Origin: Methylophaga marina | Lineage (GTDB): Bacteria > Pseudomonadota > Gammaproteobacteria > Nitrosococcales > Methylophagaceae | DNA length: 64,000 nucleotides | Assembly: GCF_030296755.1 (NCBI RefSeq) | Contig: NZ_AP027741.1 | Span: 1,923,475 to 1,987,474, forward strand | Direction: 5' to 3' | Shown: one piece after another, positions 45,241 to 57,789 of the stretch | How the letters are laid out: every line of letters starts with the position of its first letter | Numbering within the stretch: the stretch's first letter is position 1 | The notes under the pieces: model-generated | Databases searched by the model: none | What the model was told of the DNA's origin: nothing | What the model saw: the letters and a program-made list of their open reading frames with translations, nothing else | Position numbers and translations under genes: made by a program

Positions 45241-46557
45241 TTATTGTGCTTCTTTCAACAGATAGGCCGGTAACATGGCTAGAAAACTCATCAAAGCAAA
45301 AATCAATAGAACGGTTTGTTCACCATACCAATGCGAAATTAAGCTAAATAATCCCCCTAGCAATAAAAACAGTCCAATGATGGTATTTGAGAGAGCCGTG
45401 TATATAGCCCGTTTATCCTGATCCGCGATATCGACTAAGTGAATTGAGCGTCCCATTCGAACACCTTCATAAGCGATCATCAGCGCGAATAATAAAAAGG
45501 GCAATATCCAGTTTGTCTCTAGTAGATGATAGTTGGCCGCAATCACCGTGAAAACAAGAGCAGTACCCGCACTAAAGCCTGAAAAGAACAAGACTTTCCG
45601 GCTCGAAATATCGGCGAGACGACCCCAGACATAACCGCTGATCAAACTGGCTAATGATGAGGCAAACAATAAGCTGCCTAAACCACCGATAGAGTTATCC
45701 ATTTGCTCTGCATTCAATGCCAGCATGAACGGTGGTGCAAGTGCCGTGGCTATCAGTAATGCACGAGTCAGGATAAATAGTCCCAACTCATGATCAGTGT
45801 ATAAATATGAAAGGTTCTTTCTGGCAACGATAAAAAGATTCTTACCCCCTTCTGTCGCACCTTTTCGTTCTTCTAATGTTGAAAATAATGCACAGGCGAG
45901 AATCCAGAAGCCTGCAGCAAAGAACAGCCCTATGGTTACCAGCGTTAATTTATCAACGACTTCAAGAGAAATAAGCAGCGCATAGGCAATCACTAATCCG
46001 GCTGATAAAGAGGATGCTGCGCCAGTCGCTGTGCCTCGCTTGGCCTTACTGACTGTTTTGCCCAGAACATCTTTATAAGATACAGAACACATGCTTCTTG
46101 AAAGTGCCAGCACGCCTAATAGTGAAACTATAACAATACCGAGCAGCGTACTGTCTAGCGTCATCACTGCTATGCCCATGCCTGCCGCGCTCAGACCTTG
46201 AATCAAACTCCCCAATACCCAAACATATTTACGTAGAGCCAGAGAACGTACGGTATCAGCAATAAATAATTGTGGTAGAAGCGATCCGGCTTCTCGAATG
46301 GGCACGAGTAAACCGATGAAATAAGCCGGTGTCCCTAGTGTAGTAAGAATCCAGCTTAAGATGAGTTTAGGATTTACAAAGGCATCAGCCGACTTTGTTA
46401 GTGATAAAGAGAGAACATGCGTTGAAAAGTTTCGTGGTTGTTCGTCACAGGCTTCTTCCGGTATGTCTTTACACGCTCTGCCATCATCTTCTGCAGTTAG
46501 GGTATTCCACGCTAGTTCAGCCGCGCTTTCAGTGAAATCATTTTCTTGCTTTGGCAC
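45241..46557 (-). CDS. MFS transporter
   Basis: A 438-residue membrane protein with about 12 helices after an acidic cytosolic extension of about 60 residues (EEACDEQPRNFSTHVLSLS). The first half has an ALRKYVWVLGSLIQGLSAAGMG segment and the second a GYVWGRLADISSRKVLFFSG loop, the usual major facilitator loop motif. The long N-terminus is unusual. The substrate is unknown. A hairpin overlaps its stop codon region (about 45226-45254). Confidence 0.82.
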   Translation of the reverse strand: MPKQENDFTESAAELAWNTLTAEDDGRACKDIPEEACDEQPRNFSTHVLSLSLTKSADAFVNPKLILSWILTTLGTPAYFIGLLVPIREAGSLLPQLFIADTVRSLALRKYVWVLGSLIQGLSAAGMGIAVMTLDSTLLGIVIVSLLGVLALSRSMCSVSYKDVLGKTVSKAKRGTATGAASSLSAGLVIAYALLISLEVVDKLTLVTIGLFFAAGFWILACALFSTLEERKGATEGGKNLFIVARKNLSYLYTDHELGLFILTRALLIATALAPPFMLALNAEQMDNSIGGLGSLLFASSLASLISGYVWGRLADISSRKVLFFSGFSAGTALVFTVIAANYHLLETNWILPFLLFALMIAYEGVRMGRSIHLVDIADQDKRAIYTALSNTIIGLFLLLGGLFSLISHWYGEQTVLLIFALMSFLAMLPAYLLKEAQ

Positions 46558-46589
46558 AATGCAAAATACCCTTAATGTTCAGCTATATC

Positions 46590-47021
46590 CTAATCTTCAT
46601 CCACATCGTCTGTATCAATTTGCCCAGAGATACGGCGACGGATGTGCGACCATGACATACCGACGGCTAACACCGCTGAGATAAGGAATAGGGCGATGTA
46701 GCTGAGAATAGAGAAATCATCAATGCCCAGTAAGCCAAGATCAACCAGCCACCAGATAATAATTGCAAAGAACGCCAGTGCGAGTAATAAGCCAAATCCA
46801 CCTAGCGAACGAAACGTCGCTCTCAGATAAATCGTCCAGCCGATCATTAATAACACCGTTGTCATCGCAAATGGTGGTGTTTTAAACGTTCCCTGGCCAA
46901 AAAACGCATCCTGAGCCCAGTGATAGTAGCTATAACCACTCGGGTTGTAACTGACAAAGACCAGAAGTAAAGCAAACAAAAAACGTACAAAAAAACTCTG
47001 GGAGTTGAAGCGTTGGGCCAT
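46590..47021 (-). CDS. DUF6524-like four-helix membrane protein
   Basis: A 143-residue inner membrane protein with four hydrophobic stretches and conserved FVRFLFALLLVFVSYNPSGYSYYHW near the N-terminus. The C-terminus is acidic (DTDDVDED). The family is widespread in proteobacteria and has no known role. It starts 33 bases downstream of an AT-rich promoter-like region. Confidence 0.8.
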   Translation of the reverse strand: MAQRFNSQSFFVRFLFALLLVFVSYNPSGYSYYHWAQDAFFGQGTFKTPPFAMTTVLLMIGWTIYLRATFRSLGGFGLLLALAFFAIIIWWLVDLGLLGIDDFSILSYIALFLISAVLAVGMSWSHIRRRISGQIDTDDVDED

Positions 47022-47125
47022 GTGGTGTCCTTCTTATTTATCGTATGCAGACTGGGAATACATCATAGCGTTTGTTTTATGTTTAGCAATGCTCTCCACT
47101 AGATAGTAGACAAGTGAAACATTAA

Positions 47126-47401
47126 TTAGCGAATCTCAAAATCAGTGAATGTTTGGTCTGGTGATTGCTCACTGATGTCAAGTGAAGTGACTTCAGCAAA
47201 TCGTGGGCCTTGATTAGCCCACTTGAGCATGCATTCCAGTTGCTCGGTTTCACCTTGAATGAGTAGTTCAACTCGACCATCAGTCAGGTTTCTGACCCAG
47301 CCTGCTACGCCGAGTTGATGAGCTTGTTGCTGGGCCGAGTAGCGGTAACTGACGCCTTGAACCCGACCACTGATGAAACAATGTTTTTGTTTTATTCCCA
47401 T
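47126..47401 (-). CDS. acyP: Acylphosphatase
   Basis: A 91-residue protein with the P-loop-like [15 protein letters not shown] (catalytic Arg about 20) and [17 protein letters not shown] (catalytic Asn about 38). It hydrolyses carboxyl-phosphate bonds. It overlaps the guaA 3' end by 10 bases, so it is probably cotranscribed with guaBA. Confidence 0.94.
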   Translation of the reverse strand: MGIKQKHCFISGRVQGVSYRYSAQQQAHQLGVAGWVRNLTDGRVELLIQGETEQLECMLKWANQGPRFAEVTSLDISEQSPDQTFTDFEIR

Positions 47402-48969
47402 TCAATCGTGGCGGGTGGTTTGCCTGAGATATCATAAACAACCCGAGAAATACCGGCTGTTTCATTAATGATACGACGTGAAACCAGATCCAGAAAATCA
47501 TAAGGCAGATTGGCCCAGCGGGCTGTCATGAAATCAATCGTTTCTACAGCGCGTAGTGATACGACATAGTCGTAACGGCGACCATCACCCATCACACCGA
47601 CTGATTTCACAGGAAGGAATACAGCAAATGCCTGACTGGTCTTATCGTACAGGTCGTGTTTACGCAACTCTTCGATAAAGATGTTATCGGCTTTACGTAG
47701 TAAGTCAGCAAATTCTTTTTTCACTTCGCCAAGAATGCGCACACCTAAGCCAGGGCCTGGGAACGGATGACGATAAACCATATCAGATGGCAGACCGAGT
47801 TCTACACCTAACTTGCGCACTTCATCCTTGAATAATTCACGTAGAGGCTCAACCAGTTGCAGTTTCATATGCTCTGGCAAGCCACCGACATTATGGTGAG
47901 TCTTAATAACGTGAGCTTTACCGGTTTTGGCTGCTGCAGACTCAATGACATCTGGATAGATAGTGCCTTGAGCCAGCCATTTCACATTTTTTAATTTGGC
48001 GGATTCTTCATCAAAGACTTCAACAAAGACACGGCCGATGATTTTACGTTTTTTCTCAGGATCGGCTTCACCCGCTAACTCATTCAGGAAACGATCTTCG
48101 GCATCGACACGAATCACTCGAATACCCATGTGTTTAGCAAACATCGCCATAACCTGATCACCTTCGTTTTCACGAAGCAGACCATTATCAACGAAGACAC
48201 AGGTTAACTGGTCACCAATGGCTTTATGCAGAAGAGCAGCCACAACGGATGAGTCGACGCCACCTGATAATCCAAGCAATACTTCGTCATCACCGACCTG
48301 TTCACGGATAGCTTTGATGCTGTCTTCGATGATATTGGCTGAAGTCCACAAACACTCGCAGCCACAGATATCTACAAGAAAACGCTCAATCATGCGCTGG
48401 CCTTGTGTGGTATGCGTGACTTCGGGATGGAATTGAACACCATAAAAGTGGCGCTCTTCATCGGCCATGCCAGCAATAGGGGCGCTGTCGGTGCTGGCGA
48501 TAATTTTAAAACCTTCAGGCAATTCAGCGACGCGATCACCATGGCTCATCCATACATCGAGCATGCCCCAGCCTTCAGCGGTAGTGTGATCTTCAATATC
48601 GCGAAGTAATTCAGAATGACCTCGAGCACGAATCTGAGCATAACCGAATTCACGATGATTGGATGATTCTACCGCCCCACCAAGTTGGGCAGCCATGGTT
48701 TGCATGCCATAACAAATGCCTAAGACGGGTAAACCCATCTCAAATACCGCTTGTGGTGCGCTAGGTGCCGCTTCTCCAATCGTTGAGTCTGGTCCACCCG
48801 ATAAAATAATACCTTTGGGATTAAACTCACGGATTTCGGCTTCAGTTATTTCCGGATTGCGCAGTTCGCAATACACGCCGGCTTCACGAATACGTCGTGC
48901 GATAAGCTGTGTGTACTGAGAGCCAAAATCAAGAATAAGGATGCGGTGGTCGTGGATGTTGCTGCTCAT
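47392..48969 (-). CDS. guaA: GMP synthase (glutamine-hydrolysing)
   Basis: About 525 residues from the ATG at 48969. The class I glutaminase domain has [15 protein letters not shown], the Cys in LGICYGMQ and the FHPEVTHT block. The ATP-pyrophosphatase domain has [17 protein letters not shown], and the dimer domain ends with KPPATIEWE. It converts XMP to GMP. It follows guaB with a hairpin in between. Confidence 0.98.
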   Translation of the reverse strand: MSSNIHDHRILILDFGSQYTQLIARRIREAGVYCELRNPEITEAEIREFNPKGIILSGGPDSTIGEAAPSAPQAVFEMGLPVLGICYGMQTMAAQLGGAVESSNHREFGYAQIRARGHSELLRDIEDHTTAEGWGMLDVWMSHGDRVAELPEGFKIIASTDSAPIAGMADEERHFYGVQFHPEVTHTTQGQRMIERFLVDICGCECLWTSANIIEDSIKAIREQVGDDEVLLGLSGGVDSSVVAALLHKAIGDQLTCVFVDNGLLRENEGDQVMAMFAKHMGIRVIRVDAEDRFLNELAGEADPEKKRKIIGRVFVEVFDEESAKLKNVKWLAQGTIYPDVIESAAAKTGKAHVIKTHHNVGGLPEHMKLQLVEPLRELFKDEVRKLGVELGLPSDMVYRHPFPGPGLGVRILGEVKKEFADLLRKADNIFIEELRKHDLYDKTSQAFAVFLPVKSVGVMGDGRRYDYVVSLRAVETIDFMTARWANLPYDFLDLVSRRIINETAGISRVVYDISGKPPATIEWE

Positions 48970-48996
48970 TGAGGTATCTTCAACTCTGTTAAATAA

Positions 48997-49021
48997 CAAC
49001 TGCCCCAGAGAGGGGCAGTTG
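48997..49021 (-). terminator. Hairpin between guaB and guaA
   Basis: A 10-base stem CAACTGCCCC / GGGGCAGTTG with loop AGAGA, eight bases past the guaB stop. It is followed on the minus strand by TTATTTAAC, a weak U-rich tract. It may attenuate read-through into guaA. Confidence 0.6.
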
Positions 49022-49029
49022 TGAAAGGG

Positions 49030-50538
<1,509 letters not shown>

Positions 50539-50556
50539 TCAGGAATATCTAGCGTT

Positions 50557-52065
50557 ATGGCAGTACAATCTACATCTAATCAGAGAAGCGCAGTAGCAAA
50601 TCGCGCGGTGAAAGATGTGTATCCAGTTTCTCGTTTAGTCAGAGAAGCCCGTGTGTTGCTGGAAGGCTCATTTCCATTACTCTGGGTGGAAGGCGAGATT
50701 TCTAACTTGGCCATGCCTGCCTCAGGGCATATTTATTTCACGTTAAAAGACGAAGCCGCGCAAGTTCGCTGTGCGATGTTTCGTAATCGCAATAATCAAT
50801 TACGTTTCACGCCTGAAAATGGCATGCAGGTTTTATTGCGTGTTCGTGTCAGTTTGTATGAGGGGCGTGGTGAGTTTCAGCTTATTGTTGAGCATATGGA
50901 AGAGGCGGGAAGTGGTGCATTACAGCGAGCATACGAAGCCTTAAAACACCGGCTTGGTCAAGAAGGTTTATTTGACCAGGCGCACAAAAAAACACTACCG
51001 ATATTACCTAAAGCTGTAGGCATTATCTCATCGCCAGATGGCGCAGCTGTGCATGATATTGTGAGTGTGTTGAAACGTCGTTTTCCTGCAGTGGATGTGA
51101 TTTTATATCCCGTAGCCGTGCAAGGTGAAAGTTCAGCAGGGCAATTAATTGCTGCAGTGAAACTGGCTGATCAAAGACGCGACTGCGATGTCATCATCAT
51201 TGGTCGTGGTGGAGGCTCTTTGGAGGATTTGTGGAGCTTCAATGATGAGCAATTAGCACGCACTCTGTTTGCCTGCGAACTTCCCATTATCTCAGCCGTC
51301 GGGCATGAGATTGATTTCACGATTTGTGATTTTGTCGCTGATGTCAGAGCTCCGACACCATCTGCCGCTGCTGAGTTAGCAGTGCCGGATGCCCAGCAGT
51401 ATTTGCTCAATTTTCAACGCTATCAGCAGCAAATGACACACATTATTCGTCAGCGTCTGACTTCTGAACAGCGACATTTGCAACATTTACATCGCGCCCT
51501 TCCTCGGCCTGAATTGGTTTTACGACAACAAACACAATGGCTTACTCAACAAAAAAGACTATTGGATTCAGCCTGGCATCGACAAATACTGAATTGCCAG
51601 CAAAAACTTGATTATTTATCGGTCAGGTTAAAACATCCGAAAGCACAGATCGAAAAGCAACGCGCGATGTTAGAGGGCTTGTCTCATCGTTTGCAAACTG
51701 CGTTCAGAACTCAGCAAAAAAGCATGCATCAGCAATTTTTGTCATTACAGTTCAGGTTACAGAGACAGGTGCCACTGTCTCGATTACATGAACAACAAAA
51801 CCTGGTACATACATTGAATAAACAGCACCACCGTTTAATGCGTCAGCATCTCGATAAAGCAAGACAATTTCTGGCACAACAGGTGCGGACGCTTGCAGCG
51901 GTAAGTCCCTTGAATACCCTGGATAGGGGCTACAGCATTACCAGTAGGGCGGATTCAGGTGAAGTAATCACCTCGGCATCAGCCGTTGCTCCAGGTGATA
52001 AGGTCTTAGTACGGTTGCATCAAGGGCAGCTAAGTTGTGAGGTGAAAAACGTTGATGAAATTTAA
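50557..52065 (+). CDS. xseA: Exodeoxyribonuclease VII large subunit
   Basis: A 502-residue protein with an N-terminal OB-fold (LWVEGEISNLAMPASGHIYFTLKD), a catalytic core (GIISSPDGAAVHDIV, IIGRGGGSLEDLWSFNDE, SAVGHEIDFTICDFVADVRAPTPSAAAEL) and a long C-terminal helical region. It degrades single-stranded DNA. Divergence from guaB is common in gammaproteobacteria. Confidence 0.97.
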   Translation: MAVQSTSNQRSAVANRAVKDVYPVSRLVREARVLLEGSFPLLWVEGEISNLAMPASGHIYFTLKDEAAQVRCAMFRNRNNQLRFTPENGMQVLLRVRVSLYEGRGEFQLIVEHMEEAGSGALQRAYEALKHRLGQEGLFDQAHKKTLPILPKAVGIISSPDGAAVHDIVSVLKRRFPAVDVILYPVAVQGESSAGQLIAAVKLADQRRDCDVIIIGRGGGSLEDLWSFNDEQLARTLFACELPIISAVGHEIDFTICDFVADVRAPTPSAAAELAVPDAQQYLLNFQRYQQQMTHIIRQRLTSEQRHLQHLHRALPRPELVLRQQTQWLTQQKRLLDSAWHRQILNCQQKLDYLSVRLKHPKAQIEKQRAMLEGLSHRLQTAFRTQQKSMHQQFLSLQFRLQRQVPLSRLHEQQNLVHTLNKQHHRLMRQHLDKARQFLAQQVRTLAAVSPLNTLDRGYSITSRADSGEVITSASAVAPGDKVLVRLHQGQLSCEVKNVDEI

Positions 52066-52888
52066 TGGCTGGATATTGTCTTTTCTCTTGTTAATTTGTT
52101 CAGATGTCTTGGCAAAGCTTCCAGAGCAATCAGCTGTTCCCGGTGGGGTCGTCATTTTGCCTGTTGGTAGTATCGAAGAAACGAAACCTGATGTACGTTT
52201 TGAAGACAAACCTGTCATGGTGGTGAAAGCGGATGGTCTTTGGCAGGCAGTTGTTGGGGTTCCATTATCAGCAAAAGCGGGAACGTTGCGTGTCGTTGTT
52301 AAACGTGGTGAAGAAAAAAGTACGCAGTTATTTTCGATTAAAGATAAACAGTACCCGACACAGTACATTACGGTAAAAGATAAGCGGAAAGTGAATCCCA
52401 ACTCGTTGGATATGAAACGAATTAATCAGGAATCAAGCCGTATTCAACAAGCATTAACCGCATGGACTGACACTGATAGTGAAACAGTGAATTTTATCTG
52501 GCCTGTGAAAGGACGTGTAAGTGGTTTATTTGGTCGCCGCCGTGTTTTTAATGGTGAGCCAAGAAAGCCGCATAGCGGCATGGATATCGCTGCTAAAACT
52601 GGCACGCCTATTCAGGCACCAGCGTCAGGTATTGTCAGAGGGACAGGCAATTACTTTTTTAATGGCAATACGGTCTTTATTGATCATGGTCAAGGTCTGA
52701 TCACTATGTTTTGTCATTTAAACCGTATAGACGTAAAGGATGGTCAGACAGTCAATCAGGGGGATATTATTGGTACTGTGGGGGCCACAGGCCGGGTGAC
52801 TGGGCCACACTTACATTTGGGTGTGAGTCTTAATGACGAACGAGTAGAGCCACGCTTATTTTTCCCACCTGAGTCAGAGTTAAAATAA
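52055..52888 (+). CDS. M23-family (LytM) peptidase
   Basis: About 277 residues with a signal peptide (WILSFLLLICSDVLA), a middle domain and a C-terminal M23 zinc peptidase. Metal-ligand blocks are HSGMDIAAKTGTPI, and GPHLHLGVSLN. It should cleave peptidoglycan peptide bonds or regulate amidases. Start ATG 52055 lies inside the end of xseA, so it is translationally coupled. Both catalytic motifs are intact. Confidence 0.92.
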   Translation: MKFNGWILSFLLLICSDVLAKLPEQSAVPGGVVILPVGSIEETKPDVRFEDKPVMVVKADGLWQAVVGVPLSAKAGTLRVVVKRGEEKSTQLFSIKDKQYPTQYITVKDKRKVNPNSLDMKRINQESSRIQQALTAWTDTDSETVNFIWPVKGRVSGLFGRRRVFNGEPRKPHSGMDIAAKTGTPIQAPASGIVRGTGNYFFNGNTVFIDHGQGLITMFCHLNRIDVKDGQTVNQGDIIGTVGATGRVTGPHLHLGVSLNDERVEPRLFFPPESELK

Positions 52889-52889
52889 C

Positions 52890-55567
52890 TCAGAGGTAAG
52901 GTTTCAGTAATTGTGTTAACTGGCCGAAATCAATCGGTTTAGTTACATAAGCAGTAAATATGCCTGCCGCGGCGTCCTTATTTTCCTGCATTGCCGCTGC
53001 GGTTAAAGCTATCACCGGTATGGTCTTCATCTCATCTGAGGCTTTGATCGTTTTGGTCGCTTCTATTCCTGACATGCCGGGAAGGTTGATATCCATAAGT
53101 ATTAAATCTGGACGTCGTTCCTCAATAAATGCCAGCCCCTCTTCTGCGGTGGCGCAACTATGAAAGCTAACATTCGAGTAGCGTGAAAAGAACACTTCAA
53201 TTAAACGAATATTTGCCGGATTATCTTCAATATAAAGTACATGGCGTGATGAGGTTTCAATCTGCATGTCTGTTCGACGGGTTGGAGTTGGCTTCTCATT
53301 CATTTCTGAAGACGGACGCTGAGCTGAATGCCATGCCGTTTGTTGTGTAGATAGTGGCAGCTCAATCCAGAAGCTGCTGCCTTGACCCTCAGTGCTGGCG
53401 AAATCGATTTTACCGCCCATTGCTTCAATCAGGCGTTTACTAATACTCAGCCCTACGCCACTGCCTTCGATATTGGCATACTCTTGTCCCAGTCGCTCAA
53501 AAGCAGTAAATACATGGGCTTGTTTATCAGCTGAAATACCATGTCCTGTATCGGTTATGGTCATTTTTAGACAACCGCTTTGCGGCAGCAGGCGTGTTGT
53601 AACGATAACTTGACCACCGGCTTTGTTGTATTTGATGGCATTACTGACCAGATTAATAAATACCTGTTTTAGTTTGGTCAGATCAGCAATCACGACCGTA
53701 TCATTTTGTTCAGGGACAGTAATCTTCACATCATATTTTTTTGCCATGGTTTCCAGCATTGGCAGGCACGCATCAAATATACTTTTGATGGAAATATGTT
53801 CAGTTGATAACTGGATATTACCCGATTCAATTTTAGATAATTCCAGCACATCATTTATTAAGTTAAGTAAGTGCTCCCCACTCTCAATGATTTGTTTGAT
53901 TTGATGTCGTTGTTGCTCTGAAGGACTGGGATCATTATCTGATAGCAAGAGTTGAGAAAAGCCAAGGATGCCGTTTAAAGGTGTGCGAAGTTCGTGGCTC
54001 ATGGCAGATAGAAACTCAGACTTCGCTTTATTGGCTCGTTCCGCTTCGAGCTTGGCTTGAATCAAGGCCTTTTGTTCTGCCTTTTGTTTAGAAATATCGC
54101 GTGCAATACCAGTAAAAAAGTGTTTTTCATCCCATTTAAAATGACTGATGGTCAGCTCGATTGGAAACAGATTCCCACTTTTATGTAAAGCTTCTAGTTG
54201 AACAGGTTTGCCGATAATGTGACTATCTTCTGTTGATAGAAAACGAGCCATGCCCAGTTTATGCATATCACGATAACTGGCTGGCATTAATTCAGTGATA
54301 TTTTTGCCAATTATTTCTTCCGGGGTATAACCATAGAGTTGTGCTGAAGCTTTATTAAAGCTGACTATAACGCCATAGGCATCAATCGTGATGACGCTAT
54401 CGATCGTGGTGTCTAGTAATGTCTTTAGTCTGAGGCTTTCTTGTTTGGCCTGGGCTTCCAGCGCTGAGCGATTGGCCAACTCTTTTTTTATCGACTCTGT
54501 TTTTTCCTGGATTTCCTTGGTCAATATTCGGTTATGGTGACGTTTTACCAGGTAAAAAAAGATAATAGTCAGACTCAATCCGCTTAATATAAGTACTAAC
54601 CACTTGAACAGGACGATCTCACTATCAGGTGCTGTATAAATGAACTCATCCAGATCTCGGGACTGATCATTGATACCTAACTTATTATAAGTCTCAGCAA
54701 TTTGTTTCCAACGACTGAGGGTGACATGACCAAATTCTACGGTAGGGTAGAGACTGAGTTTTAATAATTGTTCCGCTTCATAATTGACGTGTGCAGGTGT
54801 TTTGCGTTGCGTATTATATTTTTCTAATACGAGATCAATAATTTCGTCGGTATGTTCTGCCGTGTATGTCCATCCTTGATAGGTTGCTTTTCGAAAAGCA
54901 TCCACCAACTCTGGATTATTTTGAATATAGCTTTGCGTTGTAAAGAGAATGTCACTATAAAAATTGATGCCGTAGTCCCTGGGGGAAATTACTCTGTAAG
55001 GCTCATTTTGCTCTTGCATGTAGAAGGGTTCATTCGAAATATAGGCTGTGACGCCATCAATGCGACCACTGATCAAATCATTGAGATAGTTTTTGCTGGG
55101 GGAACAAAATTAATCTTTGACGTATCAACATGCTGTTGTAGAAAAATGGCCGTTAAATCATCAGCCTCAGATTGCCGGTTGATTGTCCTACCTACAAAAT
55201 CTGCTGCAGAATAAATGCCGGAGTCAGCTTTGACCAACCACACATATGGACTGCTTTGAAAGGTAGCGCCTAATGCTACAAAGGGACGACCTTTCATATA
55301 TTCCATGACTATCCCGGTGCCGGATATGCCAAAATCTACATTTCCATTCTCAACTTCATCATAGGGATGGTTGAAACCGGTCAGAATCTCAACATCTAAT
55401 CCTGCCTGGCGATAAAACCCTTTTTCTTTGGCGGCATAGATGCCCGCAAACTGAAACTGATGTTGCCAGTGTAGTTTTATGGTTACATGCTTAAGATCGG
55501 TATTTTTTGAATTTTCTTCGGCATGCGCTGTGCTGCTGAAAAAAATACAAAAAATATGAAAAACCAT
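52890..55567 (-). CDS. Hybrid histidine kinase with NMT1/THI5-like sensor, frameshifted in this sequence
   Basis: One gene split by a frameshift at a run of five T (plus strand 55090-55094). One added base joins VPPAK to NYLNDLISGRIDG. Order: periplasmic NMT1/THI5-like domain (HWQHQFQFAGIYAAKEKGFY), helix (VLFKWLVLILSGLSLTIIFFYLV), PAS (DSVITIDAYGVIVSFNKASAQ), HisKA with phospho-His in MSHELRTPLNGILGF, HATPase (TDTGHGISADKQ, GSGVGLSISKRL), and receiver (LYIEDNPANIRL, LILMDINLPGMSG). The N-terminus at 55567 lacks a positive n-region. One further base in the A7 run at 55539-55545 would give a better signal from ATG 55578. The sensor fold suggests a small organic ligand; no partner regulator is adjacent. 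Confidence 0.85.
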
Positions 55568-55641
55568 TTTACATTCATAGATATAGCCAAATCAGAACAG
55601 TGTCTATGTTAACTGAACAGATGACTCTGCCGCCAGTAATG

Positions 55642-56367
55642 TCACATCCTGAAGTCACGGCCCAGATAGACGCTTAATACATTTTTATCTTTCAGAATAT
55701 CTTCAGGGGTTCCACGCGCAATCACTTCGCCTTCGTTAAAGATATAAGCACGTTGGCATACCTTCAGGGTTTCTCTGACATTATGATCCGTGATCAATAC
55801 ACCAATACCACGTTGGGCCAGCTCTTGAATAATGCCCTGAATGTCGAGAACAGAGATGGGATCAACACCTGCAAAAGGTTCATCTAACAGAATAAATTGA
55901 GGATCCATTGCCAGAGCACGTGCAATCTCCACACGCCTTCTTTCTCCACCTGATAATGCCATGCCTTTCGAATGACGGATGTGTTCAATGTGGAAATCTT
56001 TTAGCAGTTGTTCCAGTAATTGTTGTTTGGAAAGATCGTTCAGTTCTGTCCGTGTTTCGATGATGCCGTAAAGGTTATCTTCTACACTGAGTTTGCGAAA
56101 TACCGAGGCTTCTTGCGGCAAATATCCAATCCCCAGTTTGGCACGATCATGGATTGGGTAATGAGTCAGTTCCTGCTGGTCAAGATAAATATAACCATGA
56201 TCAACCGGTACCAAACCCACAATCATGTAAAAACTGGTGGTTTTGCCTGCACCATTTGGCCCTAATAGACCAACGATTTCTCCACTGTTTACGTCCAGTG
56301 AAATATCTTTAACGACTTGCCTATCACCATATTGCTTAGCAAGCTGATGCGCTGAAAGAATACTCAT
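55642..56367 (-). CDS. lptB: LptB, ATPase of the LPS transporter
   Basis: A 241-residue ABC ATPase with Walker [12 protein letters not shown], signature [15 protein letters not shown], Walker [15 protein letters not shown] and the switch His in DHNVRETL. It powers LptFG to move LPS. It directly follows lptA, with its start overlapping the lptA stop. rpoN, often next in gammaproteobacteria, is not downstream; a kinase gene is. Confidence 0.97.
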   Translation of the reverse strand: MSILSAHQLAKQYGDRQVVKDISLDVNSGEIVGLLGPNGAGKTTSFYMIVGLVPVDHGYIYLDQQELTHYPIHDRAKLGIGYLPQEASVFRKLSVEDNLYGIIETRTELNDLSKQQLLEQLLKDFHIEHIRHSKGMALSGGERRRVEIARALAMDPQFILLDEPFAGVDPISVLDIQGIIQELAQRGIGVLITDHNVRETLKVCQRAYIFNEGEVIARGTPEDILKDKNVLSVYLGRDFRM

Positions 56368-57233
56368 TACTCGTCGATCGCTTGTAAATAATAGTCGTTA
56401 ACCCAGCCAATAACTGTCTCGCCGTTAAGCATTCCTCGGATTTGTGCCCAGCCTTGTTGGCGAGTAAGCACAAGCACACGAAGATTTTGATCAAGCGTGC
56501 CTAGACGCTGATAACCGGTTCCTGGTCCAGTTCGTACATTTAAACGACTTGTGGTGATGACTTCTGGATACTCTTTTGCAGGTAATGGTGCTTCTGCAGC
56601 AGGTTTTGGTGTGGTTGGTGTCGCTGTTTCAGTTTGAGCGGCGGGTTTGGGCTCATTAACTGCCGCTTTTGGCGCGTCAGCTTTCTTAGGTTTGGCTTGA
56701 CTTGGTTTGTCTTTTTTCTGCTGCGTCATGGGCTGAATAATCATATGAATACGGCCCGAGTCATGCGTTTCACCGCCCACATTGACTGGTGCAGAATTGG
56801 CACTGACTACATTTCTGGCTATGTCATATTCAATACGATTACCAATAAACTCATCGCCATTTTGCCAGACATGGCCTTCACCTATCAGATAGATCTTTTG
56901 CTTGTCGGCATAATATTCCATGCGAATAGCTTTCGCTTTAACGGGTGGCTCACCGGGTTTGTGCACTTGTTCGTATGTAGCTAATTTACCGACAGAAACA
57001 GCTTTGGTGAGCTGTTTATTTTCATCGTAGTGGAAAGTGATGATATCACCTGTGATTTTTAACGTGCCCTGCGTGAGAATCGCATCCCCCTTGTATTGGG
57101 TGACGCCTTCCTGATCGTCCATCTGTGCATGGTCAGCTTCAATATTAATCGGTTTTTCACGGTCACTCGGCAAGGCCCAACTAATTGCTGGCAACATCAA
57201 ACATACCGTTAATAATTTAGTTAGCAGGTGCAT
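56367..57233 (-). CDS. lptA: LptA periplasmic LPS bridge with C-terminal SH3-like domain
   Basis: A 288-residue protein: signal peptide ending WALPSD (about 21), OstA/LptA beta-jellyroll domain at about 28-170 ([36 protein letters not shown]), a Pro/Lys/Ala-rich linker (about 172-225), and an SH3b domain ([20 protein letters not shown] ... IGWVNDYYL) to the end. Typical LptA is about 170-200 residues and lacks the SH3 part. The frame is continuous. It overlaps lptC and lptB. The extra domain may bind peptidoglycan or help assembly. Confidence 0.93.
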   Translation of the reverse strand: MHLLTKLLTVCLMLPAISWALPSDREKPINIEADHAQMDDQEGVTQYKGDAILTQGTLKITGDIITFHYDENKQLTKAVSVGKLATYEQVHKPGEPPVKAKAIRMEYYADKQKIYLIGEGHVWQNGDEFIGNRIEYDIARNVVSANSAPVNVGGETHDSGRIHMIIQPMTQQKKDKPSQAKPKKADAPKAAVNEPKPAAQTETATPTTPKPAAEAPLPAKEYPEVITTSRLNVRTGPGTGYQRLGTLDQNLRVLVLTRQQGWAQIRGMLNGETVIGWVNDYYLQAIDE

Positions 57234-57789
57234 CGTATTGTCCTTTCACCCTGGAATGTAGGTTAATGGTTTCATCATTCATATCTGCATGAAGGCCAAC
57301 TGAGTCAGTATCTCCGTTCGGAGTTTTAATCGTGACAGCATGGTCGGTATATGCAGTGTTATATTGTGTATCAAGCGTGAGCTCATCAGTCAGCATTTTA
57401 AATGCCGGGTTATTTTCATTAGTGATAATAACATTTCCTGTCAGCAGGATAGTTGTGTTATCGCCTTGAGTGTGACCGTGATCTGAAGTGATGACCCAGG
57501 AATCTCTACCTGGCTTGAGGAATTCTGCAATAGGATCAATGATTTCTGTACTGTCATCAGCTGGGTAGTGGGCCATTTCTTTACCTTTGATGACCCTTGC
57601 TGGTGTGCCATTGATATCCATGATTGTCATTGTGAAGTCTGTCATTGCGTAATCACTGCTACGATGAATCTGATTATTTTCAGGTTCAACTGGTTTGCTA
57701 TCATCAGACAAGAGCAGCCAGATGCTTAAGATAGCTATCAGAGGCAGTAATATACGTAGATATCGAGGGAGATTAAAAATGGCGTTCAA
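57217..57789 (-). CDS. lptC: LptC, LPS transport bridge component
   Basis: A 190-residue protein with one N-terminal helix (YLRILLPLIAILSIWLLL) and a periplasmic LptC domain (ALTERNATING strands such as AVTIKTPNGDTDSVGLHADMN). It docks LptA to the LptB2FG complex. It overlaps both kdsC and lptA by about 17 bases, which suggests tight coupling. Confidence 0.93.
   Translation of the reverse strand: MNAIFNLPRYLRILLPLIAILSIWLLLSDDSKPVEPENNQIHRSSDYAMTDFTMTIMDINGTPARVIKGKEMAHYPADDSTEIIDPIAEFLKPGRDSWVITSDHGHTQGDNTTILLTGNVIITNENNPAFKMLTDELTLDTQYNTAYTDHAVTIKTPNGDTDSVGLHADMNDETINLHSRVKGQYDAPAN

Noticed and set aside
55073..55567. Separate ABC-type substrate-binding protein gene
   Set aside because: One base restores continuity with the kinase, and the second half of the binding domain is in the following frame.
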